64,000 nt of DNA. Source: Kribbella sp. VKM Ac-2568. Its GTDB lineage: Bacteria > Actinomycetota > Actinomycetes > Propionibacteriales > Kribbellaceae. The stretch covers positions 124,001 to 188,000 of the forward strand of contig NZ_SLVF01000014.1 in assembly GCF_004345365.1 (NCBI RefSeq). Direction: 5' to 3'. The first letter of the stretch is position 1, and each line of letters opens with the position of its first letter. The position numbers were made by a program, and so were the translations under genes. This document shows positions 26,230 to 35,319 of the stretch, piece by piece. Under the pieces are notes generated by a model. The model made no database searches, was not told where the DNA came from, and saw only the letters and a list, made by a program, of their open reading frames with translations.

Positions 26230-28302
26230 ATGCACATGACGGGAGGACCAGGCGCGGCAGCGGGTCGAACGACCGATCGCGGCCTGCCCGGTGTACGTGA
26301 GCGCGGGGTCCGGCGGGGGCTGGCGGCCGGGCTCGGTACGTTCGCCGTCATCGAGGTCGTCGTGGGGCTCGTGCTGGCCGTGGTGGTCGGCTGGTCGTTC
26401 GACACCGCGCTGGACAGCTTCTTCGTCACCAATGGGCTGATGGGATTGACGTTCGCCGTCTGCGGCGCGGTGATCGCGTGGCACCGCCCGTCGAACCCGA
26501 TCGGCTGGCTGTTCGTGGCCGACGGCATCGGTCACGCCACCACCGCCGTCGGCGCCCCTCTTCTGCAGGCCCTGTACGACGGGTCGGCGCCGGTGGAACT
26601 CCAACGGCTGGTCGCGACCGTGATCATGTGGTCCTGGCCGTGGTCGATCGCCCTGTTCCTGCCTCTGGCGTTGCTGTTGTTCCCCGACGGACGGCTGGTA
26701 TCGCCTCGCTGGCGGTGGGTGGCGATCGCGATCGTGGTCACCGCGCCACTGTTCGCTGTGGAGATGGGCGGCGACGCCGAACCGCTCTTCGACGGCGGGC
26801 CCAGGGGTTATCTGTTATTGCCTTCGTATGACAGCCTCCAACCGTTGTGGACGGCAACCGAGATCCGTGGGCTGCTCGTCTACGGTCTGGCGATCGCGAG
26901 CCTGATCGTCCGCTATCGGCGCGCCCCCGAGACCGGCCGCCGCCAACTCCTTTGGTTGCTCCTTGCAACCATTGTGATGCTGGCGTTCATGATTCCGTGG
27001 GCGTTGGTGACCGGTACTCCGATCTTCGTGCTGCTGGCGATTCCGCTGATCCCGGTGGCGGTCGCTGTCGCGATCGTGCGCCAGCAACTGCTCGACATCC
27101 GTCTGGTGGTCTCCCGCGCACTCACCTGGGCGCTCCTCTCCCTCGTTGCCGTCGGCGCATACGTCGCTCTGGTCGCCCTGACCGACTCCTTCATCTCGTC
27201 CCGCTTCGGCCGCTCAGCCTTCGTCACGGTGCTCGTGGCGCTACTGATCGCGCCCGTTCTGCCTAGGTTGCAGCGAATGGTCGACCGAGCCATGTACGGC
27301 GACCGCCGCGACCCCGCACGAGTGGTGACCTTGATCGGCGAGGAACTCGCAGCCGGCGCCACCGGAGGCATGCCAGGCGTCGTCGCAGCCATCCGCTCCG
27401 CCCTCCGCCTCCCGTACGCCGCCATCATCACCTCCCCATCGCAGAGTATCCTCGCGTCCTCAGGACTCCCCAGCACCGTCGTCGCGGTCGAACTCTCCTA
27501 CGGCGGCACCACAGTCGGCTCCCTCCTCGTCGGCCTCCGCCCTGGCGAATCCGCCTTGTCCACAGCCGACCGCAACGTCCTCAACCTCCTCGCCGTCCCG
27601 CTGGCCGTCGCCGTACACGCAACTCAGCTATCCGCTGATCTCCAAGCCTCCCGAGAGAACCTCGTCGCCGCGCGCGAGGAGGAACGCCGCCGCCTCCGCC
27701 GCGACCTCCACGACGGCCTCGGCCCTACCCTGACCGGCGTCGCCTTCACCGCGGACGCCGCCGCGAACCTGATCCCGGTCGACGCCGAGCGCGCCTCGGA
27801 ACTCCTCAGCACCTTGCGAACGGACACCCGTACCGCGATCGCCGACGTACGCCGTCTCGTCGACGACCTCCGCCCACGCGCCCTCGACGAACTCGGTCTG
27901 GTCGAAGCCCTCCGCCAACGAGCCGACCAACTCTCCTGGCGAGCCGACGGCGCTTCTGTCTCCGTCAACGTCTCGGCAGACGCCCTACCTGCTTTGCCCG
28001 CCGCCGTGGAGGTTGCCGCGTACCGCATCGCCACAGAGGCGCTGACGAACGTAGTGCGCCACTCCCGCGCAACGACCGCGGTTCTCTCAGTCCGCTACAC
28101 CACCTGCCTGGAAGTCGAGATCACCGACAACGGCTCCCCCACCTCCCCTTGGCTCCCCGGCGTGGGCCTCACCGCCATGCGAGAACGCACCTCCGAACTA
28201 GGCGGTCACTTGGTTGCCGGCCCCACCCCCACCGGCGGCCTGGTCAAGGCAACCTTCCCCACCGTTGCCACGCCCACCGCCCCCACGGCGGTGACGCAAT
28301 GA
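26230..28302 (+). CDS. NarL/LiaS-type membrane sensor histidine kinase
   Basis: The 690-residue protein has many N-terminal membrane helices (about residues 35-380, seven or more). A GAF-like region follows, then the HisKA_3 domain with the phospho-acceptor His494 in RRLRRDLHDGLGPTLTG, and a C-terminal HATPase_c domain (YRIATEALTNVVRHS as N box, VEITDNG as G1, GVGLTAMRERTSELGG as G2). It autophosphorylates and passes phosphate to the response regulator encoded next, with which it overlaps by 4 bp. The start at 26230 is chosen because the protein body begins there; ATG at 26236 is an alternative. The signal is unknown and probably membrane-linked. Confidence 0.92.
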   Translation: MHMTGGPGAAAGRTTDRGLPGVRERGVRRGLAAGLGTFAVIEVVVGLVLAVVVGWSFDTALDSFFVTNGLMGLTFAVCGAVIAWHRPSNPIGWLFVADGIGHATTAVGAPLLQALYDGSAPVELQRLVATVIMWSWPWSIALFLPLALLLFPDGRLVSPRWRWVAIAIVVTAPLFAVEMGGDAEPLFDGGPRGYLLLPSYDSLQPLWTATEIRGLLVYGLAIASLIVRYRRAPETGRRQLLWLLLATIVMLAFMIPWALVTGTPIFVLLAIPLIPVAVAVAIVRQQLLDIRLVVSRALTWALLSLVAVGAYVALVALTDSFISSRFGRSAFVTVLVALLIAPVLPRLQRMVDRAMYGDRRDPARVVTLIGEELAAGATGGMPGVVAAIRSALRLPYAAIITSPSQSILASSGLPSTVVAVELSYGGTTVGSLLVGLRPGESALSTADRNVLNLLAVPLAVAVHATQLSADLQASRENLVAAREEERRRLRRDLHDGLGPTLTGVAFTADAAANLIPVDAERASELLSTLRTDTRTAIADVRRLVDDLRPRALDELGLVEALRQRADQLSWRADGASVSVNVSADALPALPAAVEVAAYRIATEALTNVVRHSRATTAVLSVRYTTCLEVEITDNGSPTSPWLPGVGLTAMRERTSELGGHLVAGPTPTGGLVKATFPTVATPTAPTAVTQ

Positions 28303-28958
28303 CCCAGTCCGCGCCCGAAGTGATCCGAGTAGTTCTGGCTGACGACCATCCTGTAGTCCGCGCCGGCCTGGCCGCCCTTCTCGCCTCGCTCCCCGGTATC
28401 GAGGTAGTCGGCGTCGCCTCCACCGGCCGAGAAGCCATCCGCGAGGTCGTGACCACCCACCCCGACGTCGCAGTACTGGACCTCCAGATGCCCGACCTAG
28501 ACGGCTTCGCCGCAACTCGCGAACTCGCTCGTACTGCGCCCGCGGTAGCCGTCCTGGTCCTCACCATGTTCGAAGACGACGACTCAGTCTTCGCCGCCAT
28601 GCGCGCCGGCGCCCGCGGCTACCTCGTCAAAGGCGCTGAACAGGAGGAGATCGCCCGAGCCATCCGCGCAGTAGCCGCCGGCGAAGCAATCTTCGGCCCC
28701 GGCGTAGCCCGCCGAGTCCTCTCCTTCTTCTCCACACCCCCGCCCACCGCCGACCCATTCCCGGAACTGACCACCCGAGAACGAGAAATCCTCAACCTCC
28801 TGGCCGCAGGCCTCTCCAACGCCGCGATCGGAGAACGCCTCTCCCTAGCCTCCAAGACAGTCGCCAACAACGTCTCCAGCATCTTCACGAAACTCAACGT
28901 CGCCGACCGCTCCACCGCCATAATCCAAGCCCGCAACGCCGGCCTCGGAAGCCCGTAG
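28299..28958 (+). CDS. NarL-family response regulator
   Basis: The 219-residue protein has a receiver domain with acidic pocket Asp15/Asp16 and phosphorylation site Asp61 (AVLDLQMPDLDGF), the switch Thr (LVLTMFEDDD) and the conserved Lys in YLVKGA. It ends in a LuxR-type helix-turn-helix (LTTREREILNLLAAGLSNAAIGERL, SLASKTVANNVSSIFTKL). The start overlaps the kinase stop (ATGA), so this is the cognate partner. Targets probably include the kinase locus and the divergent membrane genes. Its last 65 bp overlap the convergent SemiSWEET-like gene. Confidence 0.92.
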   Translation: MTQSAPEVIRVVLADDHPVVRAGLAALLASLPGIEVVGVASTGREAIREVVTTHPDVAVLDLQMPDLDGFAATRELARTAPAVAVLVLTMFEDDDSVFAAMRAGARGYLVKGAEQEEIARAIRAVAAGEAIFGPGVARRVLSFFSTPPPTADPFPELTTREREILNLLAAGLSNAAIGERLSLASKTVANNVSSIFTKLNVADRSTAIIQARNAGLGSP

Positions 28959-29232
28959 GACTTCTGCCTGCTTCAGGCGAGTGCCGAGCGGCCAGCAGGC
29001 GGCGGAGGATGATGACGGCGGCGGGACCGTTGACCAGGGCCGGCGCCCCCGCGGCATGCTCGCCGGTGAGCAACGACCAGGCAGCCCACACAGCGGCGTT
29101 GGCCAGGATGATCCAGTAGGTGCAGGCGGACACGCCGTCGAGTCGCTCTTCGCGGATCGTGCGCGCGGCCTGTGGAATACAGAGCAGGCAGGACAGGGCG
29201 GCACCGCACCACGCCAGCAGCTCGACGACCAC
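28894..29232 (-). CDS. SemiSWEET/PQ-loop-like membrane protein
   Basis: The 112-residue protein has three hydrophobic helices and the PQ motif in LLCIPQAARTIRERR-like sequence (exactly SCLLCIPQAARTIREE), followed by TYWIILANAAVWAAWSLL. This matches the half-transporter SemiSWEET family, which moves sugars as dimers. A very strong GGAGGAGG lies seven bases before the GTG at 29232. The last 20 residues, antisense to the response-regulator end, are Gly/Arg-rich and not family-like, so the functional protein is about 90 residues and the gene has probably read into its neighbour. Substrate is unknown. Confidence 0.75.
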   Translation of the reverse strand: MVVELLAWCGAALSCLLCIPQAARTIREERLDGVSACTYWIILANAAVWAAWSLLTGEHAAGAPALVNGPAAVIILRRLLAARHSPEAGRSPTGFRGRRCGLGLWRWSGRRR

Positions 29233-29378
29233 GGTGTCACCTCCTCCGCCCGACTCGATGGATCGAAGGTAGGACCGTCGCATTCCGTCGGGGTTCCTCG
29301 CGGCTTCCTCGACAGGTGGGTGGAACGCCGACTTCGGAGTACTGGATCGGCGCGGGTCGCCAGGCGAGGCAGCGGTCG

Positions 29379-32300
29379 TCAGGCGAGGCAGCGGTCGGCG
29401 TCCAGCGGCTGGCCGGCGGCGGTGAAGAGTTCGGCGGCCTCGACCAGCCGGCGGCGCGCTGCGTCGCGGTCGCCTTCGGCGCTGTGCAGGTGCGCCCGGG
29501 CCTCGGCGATCGCCGCCTGCCACGCGGTGCCCTTCCAAAGCGCGGCGGACCGCTCGGCGGCGGCGAGGTGCCGGCGAGCGTCGTCGAGATCGCCGGCGTC
29601 GGCGCAGGCCGTCGCGGCGGGCACCGCGAGCATGATGGAGCAGAAGGTGCAGGCGTCTTCCTGGCCGAGGGCGGCCACGGCCTGGTCCACGATGGCGCGG
29701 GCGCTGTCCACATCCGGCGCGGCGCGAATCATCGTCCCGTACACGCGCTGCAGTAGGTGCAGCGCGATTGACGACCAGCGGGCCAGCGGGAGCGCGCGGT
29801 GCAACAGCCGCGTCGCCTCGGCACGGTCCCCCTGCGCAAGGCGCACTTCGGCGAGCCGCTGCAGGCTGTGGGCCTCCCCCGCGGTCGAGGCGATGTCGTG
29901 GTGCAGTTGCGTCGCCTCGGTGAGCTCGGACTCGGCAAGGGCCAGGTCCCCGGACAGCAAAGCGGCCTCACCGCGCAGCGCGGTCGCGAACGCGACGGCC
30001 CGCAGTACGCCGGATCGACGCGCCGACTCGCGCAGGGTAGCACCGAGCGCCAGCACTTCCGCGTACGGCGTGGGTCCGTACAGCAGGAACTCCGCCACAC
30101 ACAGGTGGCTGTCGAACATCGACCGCGCAAGATCCGGCCGTTGCGCACCGGCGCGCAGCTCGACGGCGAGCCGGCCAAACCACTCCCCGCGCAGGTGCGC
30201 GATCAGGCCCTGCAAGGAGATCAGGTCGTACATCCGCCAGTCGCCGGGGTCGGCCACCCCGATCCGGCGGCGCGCCTCGTCTGCGGCAGCGGCGGCCGCC
30301 GGCAGATCGCCGGTCAGATAGGCCAGGATCCCGCGCTGGAGCAGCAGCGCGGCGTCGCCGGCGGATCCGTCCGGCTCCAGGCCGTCGAGCGCCTCGGCCG
30401 CGGTCGCGTAGTCGCCGGCGAAGGTGGCAGCCCGGGCGAGCCGTGGCAGCAGTTGCCGCTGCTCTGCTGCGTCGTTTGTGGCACCGAGCGCCTCACGGTA
30501 GGCGAGCACGGCGCCGGCGTCCCCTGTTGCCAACAGCATGTCCGCGCGCAGGGCGAGCAGCGGCCCGCGCTCGGGGGCGCGGACTTCCTGGCGGACCAGA
30601 TCGATCAACCCGAGCGCGTCGCGGTAGGCCCCGATGGCCGCGTCGGTGCGGGCGGCCTGGAGCAGGAACGGCGCGGCAGCACCGACCTCGCCGGCCTGCA
30701 GCAGTTGGTGGCCGATCCGTGCCGGAGACGCGCCGAGTCCGCGCAGCGTGTCAGCGGCCTGACGATGGAGCGGCAGCAGCCGGTGCGGGGGCAGTCCGTC
30801 CAGCAATGCGTCGCGCACGAGCGAGTGTCGGAAGCGGTAGCCGGCGCCGGTCCGCTCGACCGCGCCTGCGGCGAGTGCGTCGTCGAGCAGCTTGTACGCC
30901 GGAGCCTCTCCGACGCCGGACATGGCGACGTACTCGTCGGTGTCGAACGAGCCACCCAGCACAGCCACCCTCGTCAGAGCCGCGGTCGCGACGCCGCTGA
31001 GACCGCGGAGTACCAGCGCGCCCATCGGGCCGGCGCGGTCGTCCGCCGCCCCGGCCGTGCGCGCCAGTTCCACCGCTGCGAAGGGGTTGCCGCCGGCAAG
31101 CTTCACCACCCGCTCGAGCAGCACCTCATCCTCGCCGACGGCCCGGCCCGCGAGCCGGCGGATGTCCTCGTCGGCCAAGGGTCCGAGGTCCAACGGCACC
31201 GACGTACCGCGGCCGATCAAGCTGCGGCGCATCGCGTCCATCGCCGGACGCAGCGGCCAGGGGCGGTGCGCGACCACGATCAAGATCCGCTCGCCGACCG
31301 CGGTACGGGACAGATAGTGCAGCAGCCGCAGGCTGGCCTCGTCGGCGTCATGGGCGTCGTCGACGACGAGTACGGCGCCACCGCCGGAAGACGCGAGCCG
31401 CAGCAGTTCGGCCGCGCTGACGAACAGCCGCTGGTGGCGGCTCTCGCCGGTCCAGTCCGGGGAGGTGCCGCTCAGGGCGCCCTCGATCTCGACGCGGTAC
31501 TCGTCAGCCAGGCCGTCGAGCAGGGCCGGGTGGCGACGACACAGATCCGCGAGCGCTTCCAGCACCGGCGCGTACGGCCATGCCCCCTCGATGGCGGCGG
31601 CCGTGCCGAAGCCCACGCGCAGCCCGCGCTCTTCGGCCCGCCGGTCCAGCCACCGCAGTACTGCGGTCTTACCGATGCCGGCGGGGCCGGATACGAAGAG
31701 CGTCCTGCCCTGGCCATTGCTCGCGGCAACGATGAGCTTATCGATACGGGCGAGCTCGGGGTCGCGGCCGATCGGCGACCCCTGGCCGTCGGGTTGCGGG
31801 GCGTCAAGCGCGCGCAGCTCGGCGCGAAGCGAGGCGACGGCCGGGCTCGGGGTGACACCCAGCTCGCCGCGCAGTGCTCGCTCCAGCCGCTCCAACTGTC
31901 GTAGCGCCCCGCGACGGTCGCCGCCGTCGGCGAGCTTTCGCGCAAGGGCCAGGCTGGCGTCCTCGTCGGCCGGATCGGCAAGGGCGAGATCCTCCCACCG
32001 GCCGGCGCGGCGCAGTACCTCCTGATGCAGCTGACGCAACCGATCCCGTGGGCCTTCCAGCCACGACTCGTACGGGTCCTCGGGCAGCAGGTCGCCGGCC
32101 CACAGGTCCGCCGCAGTCGCTGCGGCCGCACCGTTCGCACCTGCTGCATTGCCGCGTCCATCCGCGTTGCCGGGTCGGTCCGAGTTGCCGGGTCCGTCCG
32201 CGTTGCCGGGTCCCGCTGCTTTGCCGGGTCCCGCAGCTTTGCCGGTTTCGACCGGGGTTGCGAGGGCTTGCTGGGCGCACCGCTCGAACACCTCGGCGTC

Positions 32301-32603
32301 GACGACTACCTCGGCGTCCGGGAACAGGGACACGAAGTCCCCGGCCAAGACCAGCGCCCGCGGATCCCCCAGGGAGCGGCGGGCGTAGTACGCGGCTTTG
32401 TGCAGCCGTGGCGCCGCGTCGTCGATCCCGGTGCCGGGCCACAGCGCGTCGATGACCTGCTCGCGATGCAGCGCGCGGCGTGGAGCGAGCGCGAGGAGTT
32501 TGACCAGCGCCGCCGCCTGGCGGCGGCGCCACTCCTCGGCGGGGACGGCCCGCCCATCGACCCGGACGGCGAAGCCGTCCAACAGATCGATCTCGACGCG
32601 CAT
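29379..32603 (-). CDS. BTAD-domain ATPase regulator (SARP-like, large)
   Basis: The 1074-residue protein has an N-terminal winged helix (MRVEIDLLDGFAVRVDGRAV, LWPGTGIDDAAPRLH), a Gly/Asn/Ala-rich repeat insert at residues about 121-158, a BTAD domain (about 165-262) and an AAA/STAND ATPase with Walker A GPAGIGKT (306-313) and Walker B VLVVDDAHDAD. Helical TPR-like repeats run to the end. It lacks a C-terminal LuxR helix, so DNA binding must come from the N-terminus. The ATG at 32603 has GGGAG upstream. Three GACGTC direct repeats lie 42-80 bp ahead of the start and may be its own operator. It follows an OsmC/FAD-enzyme pair on the same strand. Confidence 0.9.
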   Translation of the reverse strand: MRVEIDLLDGFAVRVDGRAVPAEEWRRRQAAALVKLLALAPRRALHREQVIDALWPGTGIDDAAPRLHKAAYYARRSLGDPRALVLAGDFVSLFPDAEVVVDAEVFERCAQQALATPVETGKAAGPGKAAGPGNADGPGNSDRPGNADGRGNAAGANGAAAATAADLWAGDLLPEDPYESWLEGPRDRLRQLHQEVLRRAGRWEDLALADPADEDASLALARKLADGGDRRGALRQLERLERALRGELGVTPSPAVASLRAELRALDAPQPDGQGSPIGRDPELARIDKLIVAASNGQGRTLFVSGPAGIGKTAVLRWLDRRAEERGLRVGFGTAAAIEGAWPYAPVLEALADLCRRHPALLDGLADEYRVEIEGALSGTSPDWTGESRHQRLFVSAAELLRLASSGGGAVLVVDDAHDADEASLRLLHYLSRTAVGERILIVVAHRPWPLRPAMDAMRRSLIGRGTSVPLDLGPLADEDIRRLAGRAVGEDEVLLERVVKLAGGNPFAAVELARTAGAADDRAGPMGALVLRGLSGVATAALTRVAVLGGSFDTDEYVAMSGVGEAPAYKLLDDALAAGAVERTGAGYRFRHSLVRDALLDGLPPHRLLPLHRQAADTLRGLGASPARIGHQLLQAGEVGAAAPFLLQAARTDAAIGAYRDALGLIDLVRQEVRAPERGPLLALRADMLLATGDAGAVLAYREALGATNDAAEQRQLLPRLARAATFAGDYATAAEALDGLEPDGSAGDAALLLQRGILAYLTGDLPAAAAAADEARRRIGVADPGDWRMYDLISLQGLIAHLRGEWFGRLAVELRAGAQRPDLARSMFDSHLCVAEFLLYGPTPYAEVLALGATLRESARRSGVLRAVAFATALRGEAALLSGDLALAESELTEATQLHHDIASTAGEAHSLQRLAEVRLAQGDRAEATRLLHRALPLARWSSIALHLLQRVYGTMIRAAPDVDSARAIVDQAVAALGQEDACTFCSIMLAVPAATACADAGDLDDARRHLAAAERSAALWKGTAWQAAIAEARAHLHSAEGDRDAARRRLVEAAELFTAAGQPLDADRCLA
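32149..32256. repeat. 18-bp in-frame repeat inside the BTAD-ATPase gene
   Basis: TTGCCG recurs at exact 18-bp steps (32149, 32167, 32185, 32203, 32221, 32239). On the coding strand it gives six-residue units of the type GPGNAD or GPGKAA. The insert is flexible and sits between the winged helix and the BTAD domain. Its copy number is likely variable because the period keeps the frame. Confidence 0.85.
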
Positions 32604-32639
32604 CGCTTCTCCCATCCGCGAGTCTAGTCCCGCTCGCCC

Positions 32640-32687
32640 TGTCTGACGTCTGCTCTGTCTGACGTCTGCTCTATCCGACGTCGGCTC
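32640..32687 (-). promoter_or_regulatory. Triple GACGTC repeat upstream of the BTAD-ATPase gene
   Basis: Three direct repeats with a 16-bp period each contain the palindrome GACGTC, at 32645-32650, 32661-32666 and 32677-32682. The first two units (TGTCTGACGTCTGCTC) are identical. They occupy the 104-bp gap between the FAD-enzyme stop and the regulator start, where a promoter is expected. SARP/BTAD proteins bind short direct repeats, so this is a candidate operator. Confidence 0.55.
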
Positions 32688-32707
32688 CTTCTCCGGCGCA
32701 GGCTCTG

Positions 32708-33895
32708 TCAGGCGGTGCGGGTGGGCGCCAGGTCGAAGCCGCGGATCGCCTCGACCTCGTCCGCCATCACCGAGGACAGCCCGCGCAACAGCCGGCGGGC
32801 CTCGGCGAGATCCCACTCGTGGGAGGCGAGGCGATCGACGATCGGCTGCATCGCCAGGGCCATGCGGTCCCGCTGCGCCTGGTAGTCGGCAAGCGCGATC
32901 CCCTCCGCACGCTCCGATGCCGACCCGGAGACGATGGCGGCGGCGAGCAACTCCGCGTCGCGCAGCGCGTCGGTGATCCCGTGAGTCGAGAGCGGGTCCA
33001 CCCAGCAGCCGGCGTCCCCCACGAGCGCCCAACCAGGTCCGTACGGACGACGCAGCCGCGCCGGCATCCCGCGGAAGAAGCGCACCGGCCCGTACGGCGC
33101 CGCCGCGGTGAGGTCGGCGAGCCCGGCGTCGAGCCGCACCAGCAGCCCGTGATGTGCGGCGGCCGGACCGTGGTTGCGCGTCGCGTTGGCGAGTTCGTCC
33201 TGCGGGCCGCCGACGAACACGCACGCGAGGCCGTCGTTCGTGGGAATGGCCCCTGCGGACAAGGCGTCGCCGTAGTACCAGTGATAGCCGTCCAGGTCCG
33301 CGGCCGGCCAGTACCCGTAGGCGTACGCCCCAGCATGGCTGCCTGCCGCGATAGTCGGTGCGGCCACCCGGCCAGCGACCACAGAGCCGCGTCCGTCTGC
33401 GCCGACAACCAGCCGTGCGCGCTCGGTCCAGGTAGCCCCGCCATGGTCGCGAAGAACCACACCGACGACCCGGCCGGCGCCGTCGCGCGCCACGTCTGTG
33501 ACAGCCAGCCCAAAGCGGAAGCGCGCGCCGGCCTCCTCCGCGGCGTCGACGAGTATGGCGTCGAGGACAGTACGGCGCGGCGCGTACAGGGCATCAACAC
33601 CGGCATACGGTTTCAGCGACACCGCCATGGGCTCCGCGCCGTAGTGGAACGTCGCCCGGCGTATCGGCGGCGCGCCGGTCGCCGCCACCCGGTCCAGCAA
33701 GCCCCAGCGCCGCAGCTGCAGAACTCCGCCGCGCATCAGCGCATGCGTCGACACGGTGTCCGAGCCGCGGCGGGCACGGTCCACGACCAATACCCGCAGG
33801 CCGCTGCGGGCGAGCAGCAGCGCGGTCGAGGCTCCGGCGACGCGGCCGCCGACGACGATGGCGTCCCAATTGGCTGTCCGGATCCGCGGATTCAC
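32708..33895 (-). CDS. FAD-dependent oxidoreductase (geranylgeranyl reductase/PHBH-like)
   Basis: The 395-residue flavoprotein starts with a Rossmann segment WDAIVVGGRVAGASTALLLARSG, the GG-R-x-AG variant seen in this branch, followed by VLVVDRARRGSDTVSTHAL. The second flavin motif is LVVGADGRGSVVA and the third is WALVGDAGCWVDPLSTHGITDAL. These features fit a group A-type flavin monooxygenase or geranylgeranyl-reductase-like enzyme acting on a lipid or aromatic compound. Its start overlaps the OsmC-family stop by 4 bp, so the two are co-translated. The substrate is unknown. Confidence 0.88.
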   Translation of the reverse strand: MNPRIRTANWDAIVVGGRVAGASTALLLARSGLRVLVVDRARRGSDTVSTHALMRGGVLQLRRWGLLDRVAATGAPPIRRATFHYGAEPMAVSLKPYAGVDALYAPRRTVLDAILVDAAEEAGARFRFGLAVTDVARDGAGRVVGVVLRDHGGATWTERARLVVGADGRGSVVAGRVAAPTIAAGSHAGAYAYGYWPAADLDGYHWYYGDALSAGAIPTNDGLACVFVGGPQDELANATRNHGPAAAHHGLLVRLDAGLADLTAAAPYGPVRFFRGMPARLRRPYGPGWALVGDAGCWVDPLSTHGITDALRDAELLAAAIVSGSASERAEGIALADYQAQRDRMALAMQPIVDRLASHEWDLAEARRLLRGLSSVMADEVEAIRGFDLAPTRTA

Positions 33896-34476
33896 GATGG
33901 CTTCACTGGAGTGCTGACATCGATCTGGACATCGGTGCCGTTGACAAGCACGTCGTACACCGCGGAACGGCTGCGGGACCGCTGCACGAGCGCCGCCAGT
34001 TCCTCGGGCGGTGCGTCGCCCTCGACGTCGAAGTGCACGCGGATCTGCCGGTAGCCGTTGCGGACCACATCGGACAGGCCGAGTACGCCGAGCAGGTCGA
34101 TGTCACCTTCGACAGTCGACGACACCCGCCGCAGGGTGATCCCCCGGGCTGCGGCGATGTTCACCAGGCCCGCAGTGAGGCACGTGGCGATGGCATGCAG
34201 GAGGAACTCCACCGGGGTCGGGCCCTGGTTCGACCCGACGAGCACGGCGGGATGGTCGGCGTCGTACGCGAACGGGGCGGTGCGCGACATGTCCTCCTGT
34301 CCGGCGCCGTAGAAGCCCTGGATGACAGAGCGGCTATGGGTGCCGCTGATCCATTCGTTGTTCGCCCGGAACTGGAACTGGGCGATCTCCGGCGCCCCCT
34401 TCACCGCGTCGAGAGTGGCAAACAGCGTCGGTACGTCGACACCGTTGCGTGGAGGCCGTTGAACCGTTGCGGTCAT
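33892..34476 (-). CDS. OsmC-family protein
   Basis: The 194-residue protein has the OsmC fold pattern: a short N-terminal strand region, HPAVLVGSNQGPTPVEFLLHAIATCLTAGLVNIAAARG (helix with the family Cys), then RQIRVHFDVEGDAPPEEL and RSAVYDVLVNGTDVQIDV at the end. Only one of the two cysteines of true peroxiredoxin-type OsmC/Ohr is present; in place of the second, the segment RSRSAVYD appears. It may therefore not be a peroxidase of the classic kind. It is the first gene of a pair with the FAD enzyme. The ATG at 34476 fits the family start. Confidence 0.85.
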   Translation of the reverse strand: MTATVQRPPRNGVDVPTLFATLDAVKGAPEIAQFQFRANNEWISGTHSRSVIQGFYGAGQEDMSRTAPFAYDADHPAVLVGSNQGPTPVEFLLHAIATCLTAGLVNIAAARGITLRRVSSTVEGDIDLLGVLGLSDVVRNGYRQIRVHFDVEGDAPPEELAALVQRSRSRSAVYDVLVNGTDVQIDVSTPVKPS

Positions 34477-34590
34477 GGCAAGACTCCGTTCGGTTGATGG
34501 ACCATGACCCCGCCGACGCTAGGAATGCCACCTTCCCTCAACCTTCCCCACGAATTCCCTCGGCTCAGGGGAGCCCAGGTGTGATGAGGG

Positions 34591-35319
34591 TCAGGAGGGT
34601 GGGCAGGCCGGCGCTTTGGACAGCGCCGCGTCGGCCCGGGCGAAGGCGTCGAGGTTCTTCGGCGCAGCCCTCCAGGCCTCGATCCAGACCTGCTGCGCGT
34701 GCACGGGGCCGAAGTCGCCGGACGCGTGAGCAGCCATCATCGCGAGGTGCCTCGCCCAGTCGCCCGCGGCGGCGCGTCCAGCGGTGGCTGCCGCGTCGAG
34801 GGCGGCAATCCGTTGCCTGCAGGCAGTCGCCGCAGGGCCAGTGAGCTTGGCGCAACTGCCTTGGGTCCCGAGTTGGGCTGCGATGGCCGCGCCGAGCCTG
34901 GCCGTGTCGGCCGGCCCTGCGAGGCGGGTGCGCTTCCAGATCGCCTTGGTATCGCCCTCGGTGTTCTTGCCGGCGACCAGGTCCGTTTGCGCTTGCACAT
35001 GCTCTCGCCAATGGGATCCGGCGATGCGCGTCGCGCTGACGACTGCTTCCGTGGAGGTGACCTCGGCGGTGCAGGCACGGATGGCAGCTGGAGCACCCAC
35101 GACCGTGGGCGTGCTCTGCCGTGTCGGCGCGACGGTCGGAGTCTGTTGCGCGCCGTTCGTCTGCACAGAGGTGATCGGAGCCGGATTCGCGCTCGGGCCG
35201 TCGTCGGCTCGCAGCTGCGCAGCTATTGCGACTGCCACTACGACAGCCGCGCCGGTAATCCCGACGGCGGTGACGATCGACGCTTTCCTGTGCGGTATTG
35301 CCCGTTTGGCTCGTGACAT
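34591..35319 (-). CDS. Membrane-anchored extracytoplasmic protein, unknown function
   Basis: The 242-residue protein has one N-terminal helix (SIVTAVGITGAAVVVAVAIAA) after a basic start, then a Pro/Thr/Ser linker and an Ala-rich helical domain with five cysteines (for example RACTAEV, GSCAKL, TACRQR, APACPPS). It should be anchored with the C-terminal part outside. I recognise no family. The ATG at 35319 is preferred to an upstream TTG at 35334. It is divergent from a similarly built protein gene starting at 35524. Confidence 0.75.
   Translation of the reverse strand: MSRAKRAIPHRKASIVTAVGITGAAVVVAVAIAAQLRADDGPSANPAPITSVQTNGAQQTPTVAPTRQSTPTVVGAPAAIRACTAEVTSTEAVVSATRIAGSHWREHVQAQTDLVAGKNTEGDTKAIWKRTRLAGPADTARLGAAIAAQLGTQGSCAKLTGPAATACRQRIAALDAAATAGRAAAGDWARHLAMMAAHASGDFGPVHAQQVWIEAWRAAPKNLDAFARADAALSKAPACPPS

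Noticed and set aside
32149..32256. CRISPR-like array
   Set aside because: Period is 18 bp with no spacers; it is an in-frame protein repeat.
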